Assembly: GCF_011075055.1 (NCBI RefSeq) | Contig: NC_058137.1 | Span: 12,943,463 to 13,007,462 of the forward strand | Origin: Mangifera indica | Taxonomy: Eukaryota; Streptophyta; Magnoliopsida; Sapindales; Anacardiaceae | Reading direction: 5' to 3' | DNA length: 64,000 bases | Shown here: piece after piece, positions 24,396 to 36,146 of the stretch | How the letters are laid out: every line of letters begins with the position of its first letter | Numbering within the stretch: position 1 is the stretch's first letter | Position numbers and translations under genes: made by a program | Notes under the pieces: model-generated | Seen by the model: the letters and a program-made list of their open reading frames with translations, nothing else | Database searches by the model: none | What the model was told of the DNA's origin: nothing

Positions 24396-24707
24396 TATAC
24401 AAAGCCAAAATATTGGGTAAGAAAAATAATAAAATCAGAAGACTAAAGATAATGACCAGAAAAAATAAATCTGGGAGGCAAAACTTTTAATTTCTAATTC
24501 ATTGTACAGAACCATCATAGAACAATTACAAAAACCATTACTTAACCCTAACCACAAAGTTTATACCAAAAAGGAAGAAATTAACCACTCTAAAAAAACT
24601 TACAGTAACCTCTGTAATATAAAATTAACTTATGGGTTATAATCTTATAAAAACAGGTTTACATAAACCAATTAAATAAACTAATAAAAATTGGTTTAAT
24701 GCTCATA
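24396..24707 (-). repeat. 3' LTR of the minus-strand copia element
   Basis: On the plus strand it runs from TATACAAAGCCAAAATATTG to TTGGTTTAATGCTCATA. It aligns throughout with 28863-29170. A purine-rich stretch (minus strand TTAAGAGAGACAA) precedes it as the polypurine tract. Confidence 0.88.
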
Positions 24708-24749
24708 TTGTCTCTCTTAAACCAATTTCCTCAAATTTGAACATGCCTA

Positions 24750-26455
24750 ATATTTTCTTCAACTTTATGATTGTCTCCAACTTTAATGGCTTTGTAAAGA
24801 TGTAGTCACTTGATCTTTAATCTTACAATAGTCAATCTTAATCTTTTTATTTTGCACCAAATCTCGTATGTAGTGATACTTGATACCAATGTACCTGTTA
24901 CAACCATGATAAATTGGATTTTTATTCAAATCAATAGCAGACTTATTATCACAAAATATTTTTGTTAGACTATCTTGCTTCTATTATAAGAACCCAATTA
25001 TCCCCCTCAACCATATAGCTTGAGTAACATTATTTTTTGTTGTCGTATACTCTACCTTAGTTGTTGATAAACCCACAACTTGCTACTTTTTAGCATACTA
25101 TAAAAACACGCCAAACCCCAAATAAAAAGTATAACCTAAAGTGCTCATTCTTTTAATCATGTTACCAGCCCAATCACTATCTGTATAACTAATAAGATCA
25201 TTATCATCAGCATGTGAATAAAAAATACCATCAGATTGGGTAGCTTGGATATATCTCAATATCCTTTTAGTTGTTTGTAAGTGTGATTGGCATAAACACT
25301 CCATAAATCTACTAATCAATCCAACACTAAAAGTGATATTAGGCCTCGTGAAAGTCAAGTATTTAAAACTCCCTACCAATCTCCTAAAATAAGTAGCATT
25401 AACAAATTCACCAATCCCATCTTTTGTCAACTTCAATTTTTCTTCAACTAAGGTCATCATTGGTTTTGCAATATCCATTTTAAACCTCTTCTAAATATTA
25501 CCAACATATTTTTTCTACAAAATAAATATTCCACCATCCTACTGAAAAAAACTTCAATTCTAAGAAAATAAGATATCAATCCCAAATTTGTCATTTTAAA
25601 ATAACTAATCATGGCCTCCCTGAATTTAGAAATTAATTTAAGATTGTTACTAGTAAATATCAAATCATCTACATATAAGCATACAATAAGAACATCCTCT
25701 CCATGATTAAATTTAACATATAAAGTATGTTCATATAGACATTTTAGAAAACTATTCTCAATAAAGTATGAATCTATATGGGTATACCAAGCTTTAGGAG
25801 CTTGTTTTAACCCATACAATGTTCAACCTGTAAACTTTATTTTCTTGACCTTTTTTGACATAACTTGTTGGGTTGTTCAACATACACTTCATCTTCAAGT
25901 ACACCATTCAAAAAAGTATATTTTACATCTATTTGATAAATTTTCCAATAATTATTGGTAGCAAGTGAAACAATCTTTTGAATAGTATCAAGTCTAAGAA
26001 CAGGTGAAAACCTCAAAATAATCTCTGTCTACCTTCTATTTATAGCCTTTAACAACCAATCTTGACTTAAAATGATCCACTTCCCCAATTAATTTAAATT
26101 TGGTCTTATACACCCACTTGAGTCCAATTAGCTTCTTTTCAATTGGCATAATGGTTAACTCTTATGTCTTATTCTTCTCAATGGCATGAATTTCCTCATC
26201 CATTGCATGAATCCAATTGTCATCTTTTACAACATTCTCAAAAGTAACAGGATCATAATATACAAATAATGCAAAATTCACAATATCCTCATCAGATAAA
26301 TCATTATCATTACCAACAACATAATCATGCAAGCAGGTTGGTAACCAGTATTGTCTTTGTGGGCGACTAGATGACTCTAGAGGACTAATCTGCATAGTAG
26401 AAGACGAAAGACCTCTAGGTGATTCCATAAATTGTCCTTCTTGTTGACTGTACAT
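24750..26455 (-). pseudogene. Reverse transcriptase and RNase H of the minus-strand copia element
   Basis: Read on the minus strand: WIHAMDEEIHAIEKN (26162-26455) is the RT entry region, MYGLKQAPKAWYTHIDSYF and VCLYVDDLIFTSNN (25457-25819) hold the intact YVDD catalytic motif, and FRRLVGSFKYLTFTRPNITF with LRYIQATQSDGIFY and SYTDSDWAGN (25098-25478) runs into RNase H. Stops and frame changes separate the blocks. RNase H is degraded towards 24750. Confidence 0.88.
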
Positions 26456-26599
26456 CTACAATATGTGAAAGCCTATATAAAGGTTGTGTTGATACCTTTA
26501 GCTTTTTACTTGTCCTATCCTAAGCACCTTGCACATTAAAAGTGACATCTATACTAATAATCACCTTTCATGTATTCAAATAAAATAGCTTACATCTTT

Positions 26600-27380
26600 T
26601 TGTCTCATGACTATAACTAATAAAAAACACATTTTTCTGCCCTATCATCCAACTACTTTTTGAGAGCATATGGAACATGTGCATAGCCAAGACAATGAAA
26701 TACCTTTAAATGATAAATATTTGGCTTCTTACTTGACCAAATATATTATGGTGTTTTCCCATAATTGCACCTCATAGTATACCTGTTCAAAACATAAACA
26801 ACATAAGAAATAGTTTTTACCTAAAACCCTTCAGGCATATTTTTGGGATGCATCATAGACCTCACCATGTCCATCATTGTTTTATTTTTTTTCTCCTAGC
26901 CATAACATTTTGTTGAACAGTATATCTAATTGTCAACTGATGTTTAATTCCATTTTTCTTCAAACAATCATCACAAACAGTAAATTCAATGCCTCTGTTA
27001 GTTCTTAAATTTTTAATTGAATGCCCACTTTGCTTCTCCACATAGTATTTAAAACTTTTAAACACATTAAATGCATCAGATTTATTTTTTTGAAAATACA
27101 CCCAAGTTTTCTTATTATAAGCATAAATAAAAAGTAACAAAATATTTTTTACCACCATTGGAAACAACCTCAACTGAGCACAAATCTGAATGAATTAATT
27201 CCAATAGTTTATTAGTTTTCTAAGCCTTTCCTTTTGGAAAATAATCTATGTTTCTTTCCCAAAAATACAAGACTCACATTGCTTATTAGGAAAAAGTAAT
27301 AGAAGGCAACCCGAAAACCAAATTTTTTCTAGCAATAAACCTCAAACTCCTAAAATTCAAGTGCCCAAAATGTAAATGTC
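26600..27380 (-). pseudogene. Integrase of the minus-strand copia element
   Basis: The GAG-pre-integrase HLHFGHLNFRSLRF region and the integrase core can be read in pieces: KLLELIHSDLC, KKTWVYFQKNKSDAFNVFKS and LRTNRGIEF (26874-27173, an NRG where DRG/DNG is usual), then HQLTIRYTVQQNVMARRK. It is interrupted by several stops. Confidence 0.8.
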
Positions 27381-27384
27381 ACAA

Positions 27385-28860
27385 CTAGGTATCATCAAAA
27401 GTTATAAAACTAAGACAAGGTAAATCACCACAATTAAAAGAAATAGGCCACAGATGGCTATTATTCATATTTACCTTTGTAATTAGTCCTAACTTATCAT
27501 CCTTAATTGTACAAATGTCAAACTTAAAGTGCAAACCATACCCTTTTTTAGAAAGTTGCCTAAGACTTAACAAATTATGATGAAGATTTGGCACATATAA
27601 GACATCAGATATAAAATTAGAAGCACAATTTTTCAAAGTAATACTAATCTTCCCTTTTCCAAGAACAAGCACCCTTTCATTATTCCTAAATTTAACAAAG
27701 GATCTAAATGATTCATTTAAATTTATGAACGACTTCTTTTTCCTACACAAGTGATTACTACAGCTAGAATTAATAAACCAACTATTTTTCTGATTTTCTT
27801 CATCCCCAGAACAAGAAAATTAAATTGTTTCATCTTTATTAGCAAAATTCTCAGCCATTTTTGTATGAAAATTTCTGTTATTAAATTTCCATCAGACTAA
27901 CATTCATATTGGTAATGACCCATCTTACCACATTTATATCACTTAATTTTTTACTTATCACATCTCTAATAATTATTATTGTTCTGTTGATTATTTTGTT
28001 GCTAATTATTTCAATTATAACTTCTTTGTTGGTTAAAATTGTTACCTCTACCATGACCTCTAAAATTGCCTCTGCCACCATGACCTCTACCTCTAAAATT
28101 TTGGCCTCTTTGATTTGAATCAGTAGCATTGGAGGTCTCTCTTTTCTCCTTGGTTTAAATTAATTGGGCCTATAGTTCCTCTTCACTAATATCAATAGGT
28201 TAATGATTCAGAGATATCTCGTATGTCTTTAATTGGCCTTCTAAGTCATCAATTCACGGTGTGTTGAGATCCTTGGTGTCTTCAATAATTGCCTTCTTAT
28301 GATGAAACTTGGGACTAAAGGATTGCAAGATTTTTTCCATAACTTGAACATCCTTCAACTCCTCACCATTAGTACGCAAAACATTAACAATATTATTAAT
28401 TCTTGCAAAAACTTCTTTAGCACCTTCTGTGGGTTTCATCTGTGCCAACTCAAATTGCCTCCTTAATGCCTACAATTTAACCTTTCTCACATTATTATTG
28501 TCTCGATTGGAATTTACCAATATTGTCTACATCTCTTTCACTGTCTTCGCATGCATAAATTTAATGCAGACATCTAAATCAACTTTGCTAATAATATAAC
28601 AACAAACTTGTTAATCATGGATTTGATTTTTCTCCAATTATCTACATTCAATAACAGTCAACTATATTCCCTCAGCTGGTGTTTCAAACCTATTTTATAT
28701 AATTGCTAAACTCTAGCACATTTTAAAATTCTTCCATCTGTAAATGCCATGTCATAAATTTACTTCTTCTATTAAAAATAAAGACCCAACATGGTTGTAG
28801 GACATGAGAATTTTCCATTCTTCAAGATTTTTGCAGGACCCCAATTGGCTTTGATACCAA
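27385..28860 (-). pseudogene. gag and protease of the minus-strand copia element
   Basis: Gag pieces lie at 28254-28448 (AREVFARINNIVNVLR-like block, VMEKILQSFSPKF). A glycine-poor linker follows (27881-28129), then a zinc knuckle reading YKCGKMGHYQYEC, in which the codon for the first cysteine has become the stop TGA. The protease follows as INSSCSNHL, where the family has D-S-G at the active site, and DVLYVPNLHHNLLSLRQLSK (27385-27750) leads into the integrase region. Confidence 0.82.
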
Positions 28861-28862
28861 TT

Positions 28863-29170
28863 TGTACGAGCCAAAATATTGGGTAAGAAAAATAATAAAA
28901 TCAAATGAATAAAAATGATGACCAAAAACAAATGTGGGAGGCAAAACTTTTAATTTTTAATTCATTGCACAGAACTGTCACAAAACAATTACAAAAACCA
29001 TTACTCAACTGTAACCACAAAGTTTACGCAAAAAGGGAAAAAACCAACCACTCTAAAAAAATTGATAGTAACCTTTGTAATATAAAATTAACTTATGATC
29101 TATAATCCTGTAAAAACAAGTTTACATAAACAAATTAAATAAACTAACAAAAATTGGTTTAATTCTCACA
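28863..29170 (-). repeat. 5' LTR of the minus-strand copia element
   Basis: On the minus strand it starts TGTGAGAATTAAACC and ends TTGGCTCGTACA, giving the canonical TG...CA ends. The PBS TGGTATCAAAGCC begins about three bases further on. Confidence 0.88.
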
Positions 29171-31639
29171 ATTTGAGCTAGTCGGTTAACACAAACCTGC
29201 AAGACCTCACAAAAAAAATCCTACCCATTTTGGTTGGAAATAAAGAGAAACGTAACAAGATAATTCCCCTCCATTGCTTAATAGCAAAGTAATCTCTAAA
29301 AAAGAGAGGCTTCCACATTCCTCCATAAAAGACCATGTCTTACATGCAGTCGAAATGAAGTATTCAACACAAAATGGCAAGAAATTCTATTGGTTTGATT
29401 TGCAGAGAAACAAAATTACAAGAAACGAGAGGTGGTTTGCATGGAATTATGAGCAATAAAAGAAGAGATTTTATAGGCGAATCATCAAGGTTGTCAAGTT
29501 AGTTTTCAAAAATAGGCATAAATTGTTACTGATAGCTTTAACTTTTGTTGCTTAATTTTCTAATTTTAGTAAAGATTCTCCAATTTTTGAACTTGTTTTA
29601 AAGTCTTGGCTTAGTAAGGTGGTGCTAAGTAATGGATACTTTATGTAAGGCATTGTTGCAAATATTTCTAGATTTTAGATTACCAAGAGAAAAAGGTTTT
29701 TCCTTGGATTATAAGTTTACATGCATATAGACATTTGGATTCGAGTCCTATAGTAATTTTTTTCTCTCTTTTTGATAATTGCAAAATGTTATAGATTTGA
29801 CGAAGACTCTAACTTTGAATGCGGGTTTACAAAACAAAGTTATTTAGCCTTAAGTACTTCCATAAGCACCACCACAGGTAAATTCTAAAGATTAAGTTAT
29901 AGGTGAGTTCCATTGTAAACACTTATTTATATATTTGTGAAAGATTTAATTAGTTAGAATATATAATATCTCAATAATTTATCTTTTGTTAATAACATAA
30001 TTTTTTTTATGATAAAGTAATTAAGACTTTGATAATTTTTTTATTATTAAGGTCATTTAACATGTAATATAAAAGTTAATATAATCATCATTTTCATCTT
30101 AATTATTAAAAGATTATCGAGATAATCATAATTTTTTTTCCATTTTACTCTTATTCAATTTTTGAAACAAAGGTGTTGTCATGTTCAATAAAATAAGTAA
30201 ACTTGAAGCTGGTTGTGACTAATTTATCCATATTCATATAATTTTTAGGAAAAAATGCTAAAATAACAAATCACCTAATTCACCACCCACCACCACACCA
30301 CTTACCACCACTACCACAACCACAACTCTTATTACAATAAAAACTGGCTTTATCAAAAGAAAAATAATGAGATGATAAATGTCATTTCGTTGTAAATACT
30401 ATTTTCATGATTTTATTAACCAATTGTTCAGTTATTATTAAAGCTAAATAAATTTATACTTTTAAAAATAGATTTATGAAATTTCTCCCTAAAAAACTTA
30501 GAAGTTCATCGTTATTAGTCTTAGGGGTGTGTAAAATATTACAATAACACCCCTATCATACTAAACTATAAACAATATTATGGAGGGTTTGATCTAAACT
30601 GAGCTAGTTTAATCTTGAAAATTAGCTTGACTTAGTTTAGTTCAAATTTGACCTCTTGTTAATGACCATTTTTGTCCTAAAAATCTTCCACCACCTTTAC
30701 TACTAGTACCACCAAATGATTTTGTTAATGCCAACAAACCTTCCTATCTCAAACAAATCTCGTAAATCTTACCATGCGTAACACCAACTTCCCTGTCCTC
30801 ATCTAACTACATCTAAGTCAATGCACACACCTTGATTTAGTTAGAAGCACCTCCAATCTTGTTGGCTTCCCCCAATGTTGCTCTTTTAGCATTGATCAAG
30901 AGTAGGTGAGCCCTAGCCATTGCCACCAGCTTTTCTTGTTCAACCCTAATCTTTGCCCATTTTTCCTCTAGCACCCCTACCTTTGAATTGCTACAGTTTC
31001 TCCATGTTTTGAAATCTTTGATTTAGTTTAATATATTTAAGGATATAAGTAAAATAACATCCCAATATTTGTAAATGATATAAGTTGGTTAAGTCACGTT
31101 TTGTAGACATAATTCATGTATGTAGTAAAATTAATTGTGTGTTCAATAAAACATGCATCGAAATATAAAAGAGAAATAAACGTGAAAGAGACAAATTAAC
31201 ATGGTTCAATTATAACCATAACCTACATCTATGGGACCAAGTCCAAAATTCTCAAATTTCAATATATTTAAAATTTTTAGTATACAAAATAGTGAAGTAA
31301 AAGCTAAAATATCAAAATTTGATTAACAAAAAGTAGACAAATTTGGAGATATACGTGAGCATCCTACTTAATTTCACTAAGCTTCTAATTTAGGTGCTGA
31401 TGTTCAAGAACTTCTTGAACATCGAATAGAACTTCCTTCAGCTACGTGAGGTTGAAATCCCTTCAACATCAAGTCTTTGTCCAATTTCACAATTTGAAGA
31501 ACAATTCCTATCAAAAAAGCTTTAACATGAAACTAAAGCAGTGGGCTAAAAAAAAGGAACTTAAAATAATATGAGCGTAAGAATGGAAAAAAAGATATTC
31601 AAGGTATCTATCAAATGAAGAAGAAAGGTTGTTTATATA
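29171..31639. other. Long stretch without recognised genes
   Basis: This is AT-rich sequence with only short open frames, none with recognisable protein similarity. A CCACCA/CACCAC-rich patch lies at about 30280-30325. The text from about 31140 (ACATGGTTCAATTATAACC and a 'cctacatc' block) resembles the non-coding ends of plant copia elements, but no border can be given. Confidence 0.35.
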
Positions 31640-32480
31640 GTGAACTTATTACCATAGATTTCCACCACTTGTTAAATCATGTCATAATCCACTTGTCCAT
31701 TTGTACTAGAAATATAATAAGTACAAAGTATTTTCAATGAAATACAAAATGGAATTTTCCAAGTGTCACTCAGATATTCATATCAACATTGTGATCACAA
31801 AGTGCTAAAAAAAATGCACAAAAAATAATACAATTTGCTACATTATTTTAAAGAAACTCTATGAACGAATGTAATTTATTTTTTGAATAGTACAAAGCTT
31901 TTATACATGTATATTGCTAAACTAGAAAAGAAAACTAATCTTGAGGATTGACTAAATATACATAGTTGAATGAAAAATATTACATAATATTTATAGAGAT
32001 TTTTGCCAAGAATTAAGGAGAAGACTTTGGCTTGATTAAAGAAGTAATAGAAAGAATCAAGGAAAATACTTTGGCTTGTTTGATGGAGTAATAAATGGTG
32101 TTGACTTATCATGTCCCTATAAGATTAATTATCCATTTAGGACACTAGTCTTGGTTTGATGAGAATGAAAGTGAAGATGTGGCAATGACTTGGTAAGGGA
32201 GTCAGCAAGTGGATCAGAAGTATAGACATGGGAAATGTGCATGAATCATGTAGTAACTTAACAAAATGGAAATCAATAGCAATATCTTCATACATGAGCG
32301 AAAGACAAGATTGGCACAAATATATGTAGCACTCATATTATCACAATAGATGACTAATGCAAAAGAAAATGTTGCATGCAGTTCTTAAAGTAGATTTGTT
32401 GCCTAATTAACTTTGGTTATAGTAAAGGCAATTTTTCTTTCAGAGCTTTAAGAGATAAGATTTGCACTAAGGAAAACAAT
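31640..32480 (-). mobile_element. Antisense Ty1/copia fragment: RNase H end and LTR
   Basis: Read on the minus strand, 32480 to 32137 gives VIYCDNMSATYICANLVF, EDIAIDFHFVK and a degenerate 'adsLTKsLP' block, which is the C-terminal half of copia RNase H. Left of 32130 come non-coding sequence and an AT-rich region that should be the 3' LTR (inference, no partner LTR seen). Confidence 0.68.
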
Positions 32481-32489
32481 ATAGGTAGA

Positions 32490-32860
32490 GGTTTTAGGGT
32501 AGTACCTAGAGTTAATCAATTTGTACTTATGTATATTGTAATTAATTCATCCATTAATTAAAAAGTTGCTATTATTCGTTCATATTAATGTATGTTTGAT
32601 ATGTTTGTAAGAATAATATGTCCTTAGAATGATAAAACCATGATGAGGGTATTAGACAACTAATAATGAGAACTATACGAATACATTAAATGGTCATTCT
32701 AGAAATGTTCATAGTCCCAACATTACTTTAATCAATGACACATGTAATAGAGATGGGATTATCATAATGTTGAGTGAATCTATCGAAAGGTGGCAATGGT
32801 TCTTACATGTCGAAGCTATTAGCCCATAGCTTAGTGCAACATATGAATACATGTTACAAA
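32490..32860 (+). repeat. Uninterrupted LTR fragment of the copia family hit by the SIRE-like element
   Basis: GGGTAGTACCTAGAGTTAATCAATTT matches 10262-10290, and the text continues without a break into the sequence that elsewhere resumes at 19954 (ATTCATACATATTAATA / ATTCGTTCATATTAATG, AATAATATGTCCTTAGAATG, GGATTATCATAATGTTGAG). It therefore shows what the target of the SIRE-like insertion looked like before the event. Confidence 0.78.
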
Positions 32861-33315
32861 TTTTGCAAAACTGGACCAAACCGTGAACTAGTGTCTCTAG
32901 TGATTTTTTGGCTTAAATAACAGCTTCTTTAAGTTTTCGGAGTAAATCACAACTACATCGACGGTTCATTGTTGGTTTATAGTCCAGTCTAGTTTAAACA
33001 CAACTCCAGTCTATCAAGGTTTAATCTTTAAATTTTAAAGTATTGCCTTAGAATAAAAATATCAAAACACAATGACATAATGTTTTCAGCCATTGCTTTA
33101 ACCCTTTTTACATTGTTGTTGTTGCTCCAATCTTTCTACATTGTTGTCATTGCTCTAACCCTTATGTGCTATCGTTGTTGCTCTAACCCTTCTATGTTTT
33201 ATCATTGCTTTAGCCCTTTTTGTTGCTACTATTATTTCAACCCTTCTACGTTGTCATCGTTGCTCTAGCCCTTCTGTATTGTCATCATTGCTTTAACCCT
33301 TTTGTATTATCATCA

Positions 33316-35458
33316 TGTAACATCTTTCTCCAGAAGTACTGCCCTCTAAAGAAAAAATTTTATTAATTAATATCTAGGAATGTAAAAAAAAAAACTTTAA
33401 AATAAACTCATCACTAAAAGAGTTTAGAAATTGTTATGCAAAAACTGAAAATCTAGAAATGAACAAACGATATGTATATCACATATAAAAACTCATCTAA
33501 AAGCATATGAATACATAGAGTAATCATGTACATATCCATAGATACAACTGTAAAACTATCTGAAAATTATATCTAAAGAAGGCTAGAAGTTAATAATATC
33601 ATACGACCATACACGTGTAACATAAAACATAAATAAACTGTTCTAGTCTGAATCTATCCTTGCTAACCCAACCCTATCTCACAATGACCTCGATTACCTA
33701 TACCTGTAATCATGAAAAAAAGGAAGTGAGAGATAAGAATACTTAGTAAAAGAGGAAGGAATAAGTAAACTATCTCCCTTCCTATTCTTAATCACTTACA
33801 AGACTCAATTTCATGTAATAACCTCCTTAAGGAATTGAGGGAATAATCTGGCTCATCTTTTACTATTTGAGTCACACTTTGTCCCATATGATACTTTATA
33901 AAAGCTGGCTATAAGGATTTGACACTTTTTAGGCTCAAGCTCTTTTTTTTTTCTTATTATACCATCTTAAAATTTGAATTGTGTTATACTATAAGTATGT
34001 TTTACTGTAAGCAAACCTTACTATGGGTCTATGTCCTACTACAGATGTATCTTATTGCAAACGTGCCCTACTACGAGCAGTGTAACGTAAAGTGCCTACT
34101 TCTAGTTCATAGCATGCATGTTTTATCTCTTATTGGTTTTGCTTCCATCTAAAACTAAAACTCCTGCCCGAGCCTTTTTTTTCTTTTTAGGCACGTAGGA
34201 TACTATTGAGTATCCATAACCCACTAAACCATACTCTTAAGACAACCCTTGAATCTTGAGCCCTAAATTTCTTTTATTTCTTTTATTTTTCCTTCATTTC
34301 TTTCCTTTCTTTTCTTTCTTTCTTTCTTTTCTTTTTTTCTTTCTTTCCAGAAATTGTAATTACTATTTATTTGGTAGGGTAGTCTTTTTGTTCAAGCAAT
34401 TTAACAACCCAAATAGTCTCCAAATCATGCAAACTATATATCATTAGAAAGAGGATTTAAAGAGCTTTCCAACAAGCTATAGCAACATTCATAATTCATC
34501 AAATAAGGCAATCAAAATATGAGATGAAATCAGTGGCAAAACTATAAATATTTCCTAAGTCTTTGCCATGAACCAAAATCACAGACATAGGTACCCCAAA
34601 TGACAAAACAACATCTCTCAACTTCAAAACTCCTCAACCATGTCATTTAACTCAACTGAATCAAATATATATGCCTATGCATAAGTATAAATGTATCCAT
34701 TTGTCCCTTGCCATGGCCTTATCATTTATATATATATAAACCTTTCTCTTTTGCTTCCGACCATGACCAATGCATCCATATAACACAAAATCATCATTTA
34801 TAACATAGAGCAAAGGAACCAAAGGCATAAAACATGAAACATAGAGTTTATTTAGCAAACTTAGGAGAGACCAAGAATGATTCCACTTACCTTGCTTAAA
34901 GCTAACATTTGGAAATTTGCTCCCTTCTTTTTGCCTTACTTATTTTCTCACCAAGAACCACCTTAAATCACTACCAAAACATACTAACATATTCATATAA
35001 CATACTCCAACATATAAACATAGGTAAAGGAAAAAAAATGAGATCTTTTGGTTACCAAGGCCTTCAAAGTGTTTTCTGTCCTTTTCTTTCCTTAATTTTT
35101 CTTCTAAAACCCTTTCAAATCCTCCACTTTCCTTTAAAAACAAAGAAGAAGCGTACCTTTCTCACCAAGCTTCTTGAAAGGATGGGAAAAAGAAATGAAA
35201 AATGCATAAAATCCTCATTTTTTTGTCTTTTATCCTTTTATATATATACATACATTTTGGCTTCTCTCATATATACATCTTTGGTTTTGTGTCCTTAGTC
35301 CTTTGTCTTTTTGTAGTTTTAGTTATATATATATATACACACACACACACACATACACATACATACATACATCTAAACATATATATTTAAGACTGAAAAT
35401 GTATCAAAATAGAGCCAGAAGACAAAAATACCCCTAAAACATATCTGAGGGTATTACA
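33316..35458 (-). mobile_element. Solo LTR of a Ty3/gypsy (Del/Tekay-like) element
   Basis: It is 2143 bp and has TGTAAC...TTACA ends, flanked by CATCA (33311-33315) and TATCA (35459-35463), a 5-bp duplication with one change. On the minus strand it begins TGTAATACCCTCAG and ends GGAGAAAGATGTTACA, like the LTR at 20758-22890, so it probably lies in minus orientation. There are no internal or coding sequences. It contains a pyrimidine (CTTT)n stretch (~34265-34345), a TA/CA microsatellite (~35321-35375) and a TACTA-type periodic motif (~33985-34090). Confidence 0.8.
35321..35375. repeat. TA/CA/CATA microsatellite
   Basis: A (TA)n run passes into (CA)n and then a (CATA)n stretch, all inside the solo LTR. 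Confidence 0.9.
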
Positions 35459-35545
35459 TATCATTGCTCCAGCCTTTTTACATTGTCACCCTTACTCTAG
35501 CCCTTCTATATTGCCACCCTTACTCCAACCTTTTAGTGTTGTCAT

Positions 35546-36146
35546 CATTGTTATAGAACTAACTAGTTGACTTCCAATGACAGGTTTTATTGCATGAATT
35601 ATTCTCCAAGTCATGACCAATTAAATTTTATTGCATGATTATAAATATTTGACTTGTTATGAAAACATGTTTTATCATTCATAAATTATCCAAAAAAATA
35701 TATATAGTGAATAATTTAAATTAATGCAAACCTTTGTATGACTTATCTACGTATGATAGTCATTACATGATTATGCCGCCGTACGATTTGATCTTCCTTA
35801 TTAATTATGTATTATATGATAGTCATTATATGATTATACTTTCGTATGATTTGATCTTCCTTATTAATTATGCATTATATGATATAACAGTGAAATTCTG
35901 CATTACTTAAGCCTAGGTTAAACTTTTCAATCATGGAACTTATATGTTATTATTAATTTTCTTATCTTCGTATCTAATTTTTATGCATTCTTGTGGTCCC
36001 TACGCTGAAGGCATAATCAACATATGAAATACTACCATAATTTTGTAAACTTTATGTTCAGATTTTTGTGTGTGTATATTTATATGATTGGTACTTAAAT
36101 TTGATGGTTATTTTTATTATATACAATAGATAGATAAAGTTGAAAT
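35546..36146. other. AT-rich stretch upstream of the hAT pseudogene
   Basis: There is no open frame. Two near-identical segments (TATGATAGTCATTA.ATGATTAT..CGTA.GATTTGATCTTCCTTATTAAT) lie about 70 bases apart at ~35750 and ~35815, a local duplication. Confidence 0.45.

Larger units (their letters stand above)
24396..29170 (-). mobile_element. Full-length Ty1/copia retrotransposon (minus strand)
   Basis: Two LTRs of about 310 bp (24396-24707 and 28863-29170) flank a 4.15-kb internal region read from right to left. It holds a PBS (TTGGTATCAAAGCC, just left of 28863), gag, protease, integrase, reverse transcriptase and RNase H, the Ty1/copia order. Every domain is interrupted by stops or small shifts, so the copy is old. 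No matching 5-bp target duplication is evident at the two ends. It sits where the gypsy gag ends. Confidence 0.88.
33091..35545 (+). repeat. 28-bp minisatellite, split by a solo LTR
   Basis: Units of 28 bp with the core TTGCTCTAACCCTTCTA run from about 33091 to 33315 and again from 35459 to about 35545, roughly eleven copies in all. The unit length is not a multiple of three and the copies show no coding constraint, so the open frame at 33080-33268 is a by-product. Removing the LTR and one 5-bp duplication joins the two halves into an exact 28-base unit. Confidence 0.85.

Noticed and set aside
24396..29170. Target-site duplication of the minus-strand copia
   Set aside because: The flanking five-mers (CAGAA and ATTTG) do not match in either orientation, so no duplication is claimed.
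29274..29459. 61-codon open frame after the copia 5' LTR
   Set aside because: No family resemblance, no promoter or splice context.
33080..33268. Hydrophobic 62-codon frame that looks like a membrane peptide
   Set aside because: It is made entirely of the 28-bp minisatellite, whose unit length is not a multiple of three.
34909..35390. Overlapping open frames on both strands
   Set aside because: They lie inside the solo LTR in low-complexity AT and TA/CA sequence, with no protein similarity.
33091..35545. Possible CRISPR-like repeat array
   Set aside because: Units are contiguous without unique spacers, and the DNA is a plant nuclear genome. It is a minisatellite split by an LTR.
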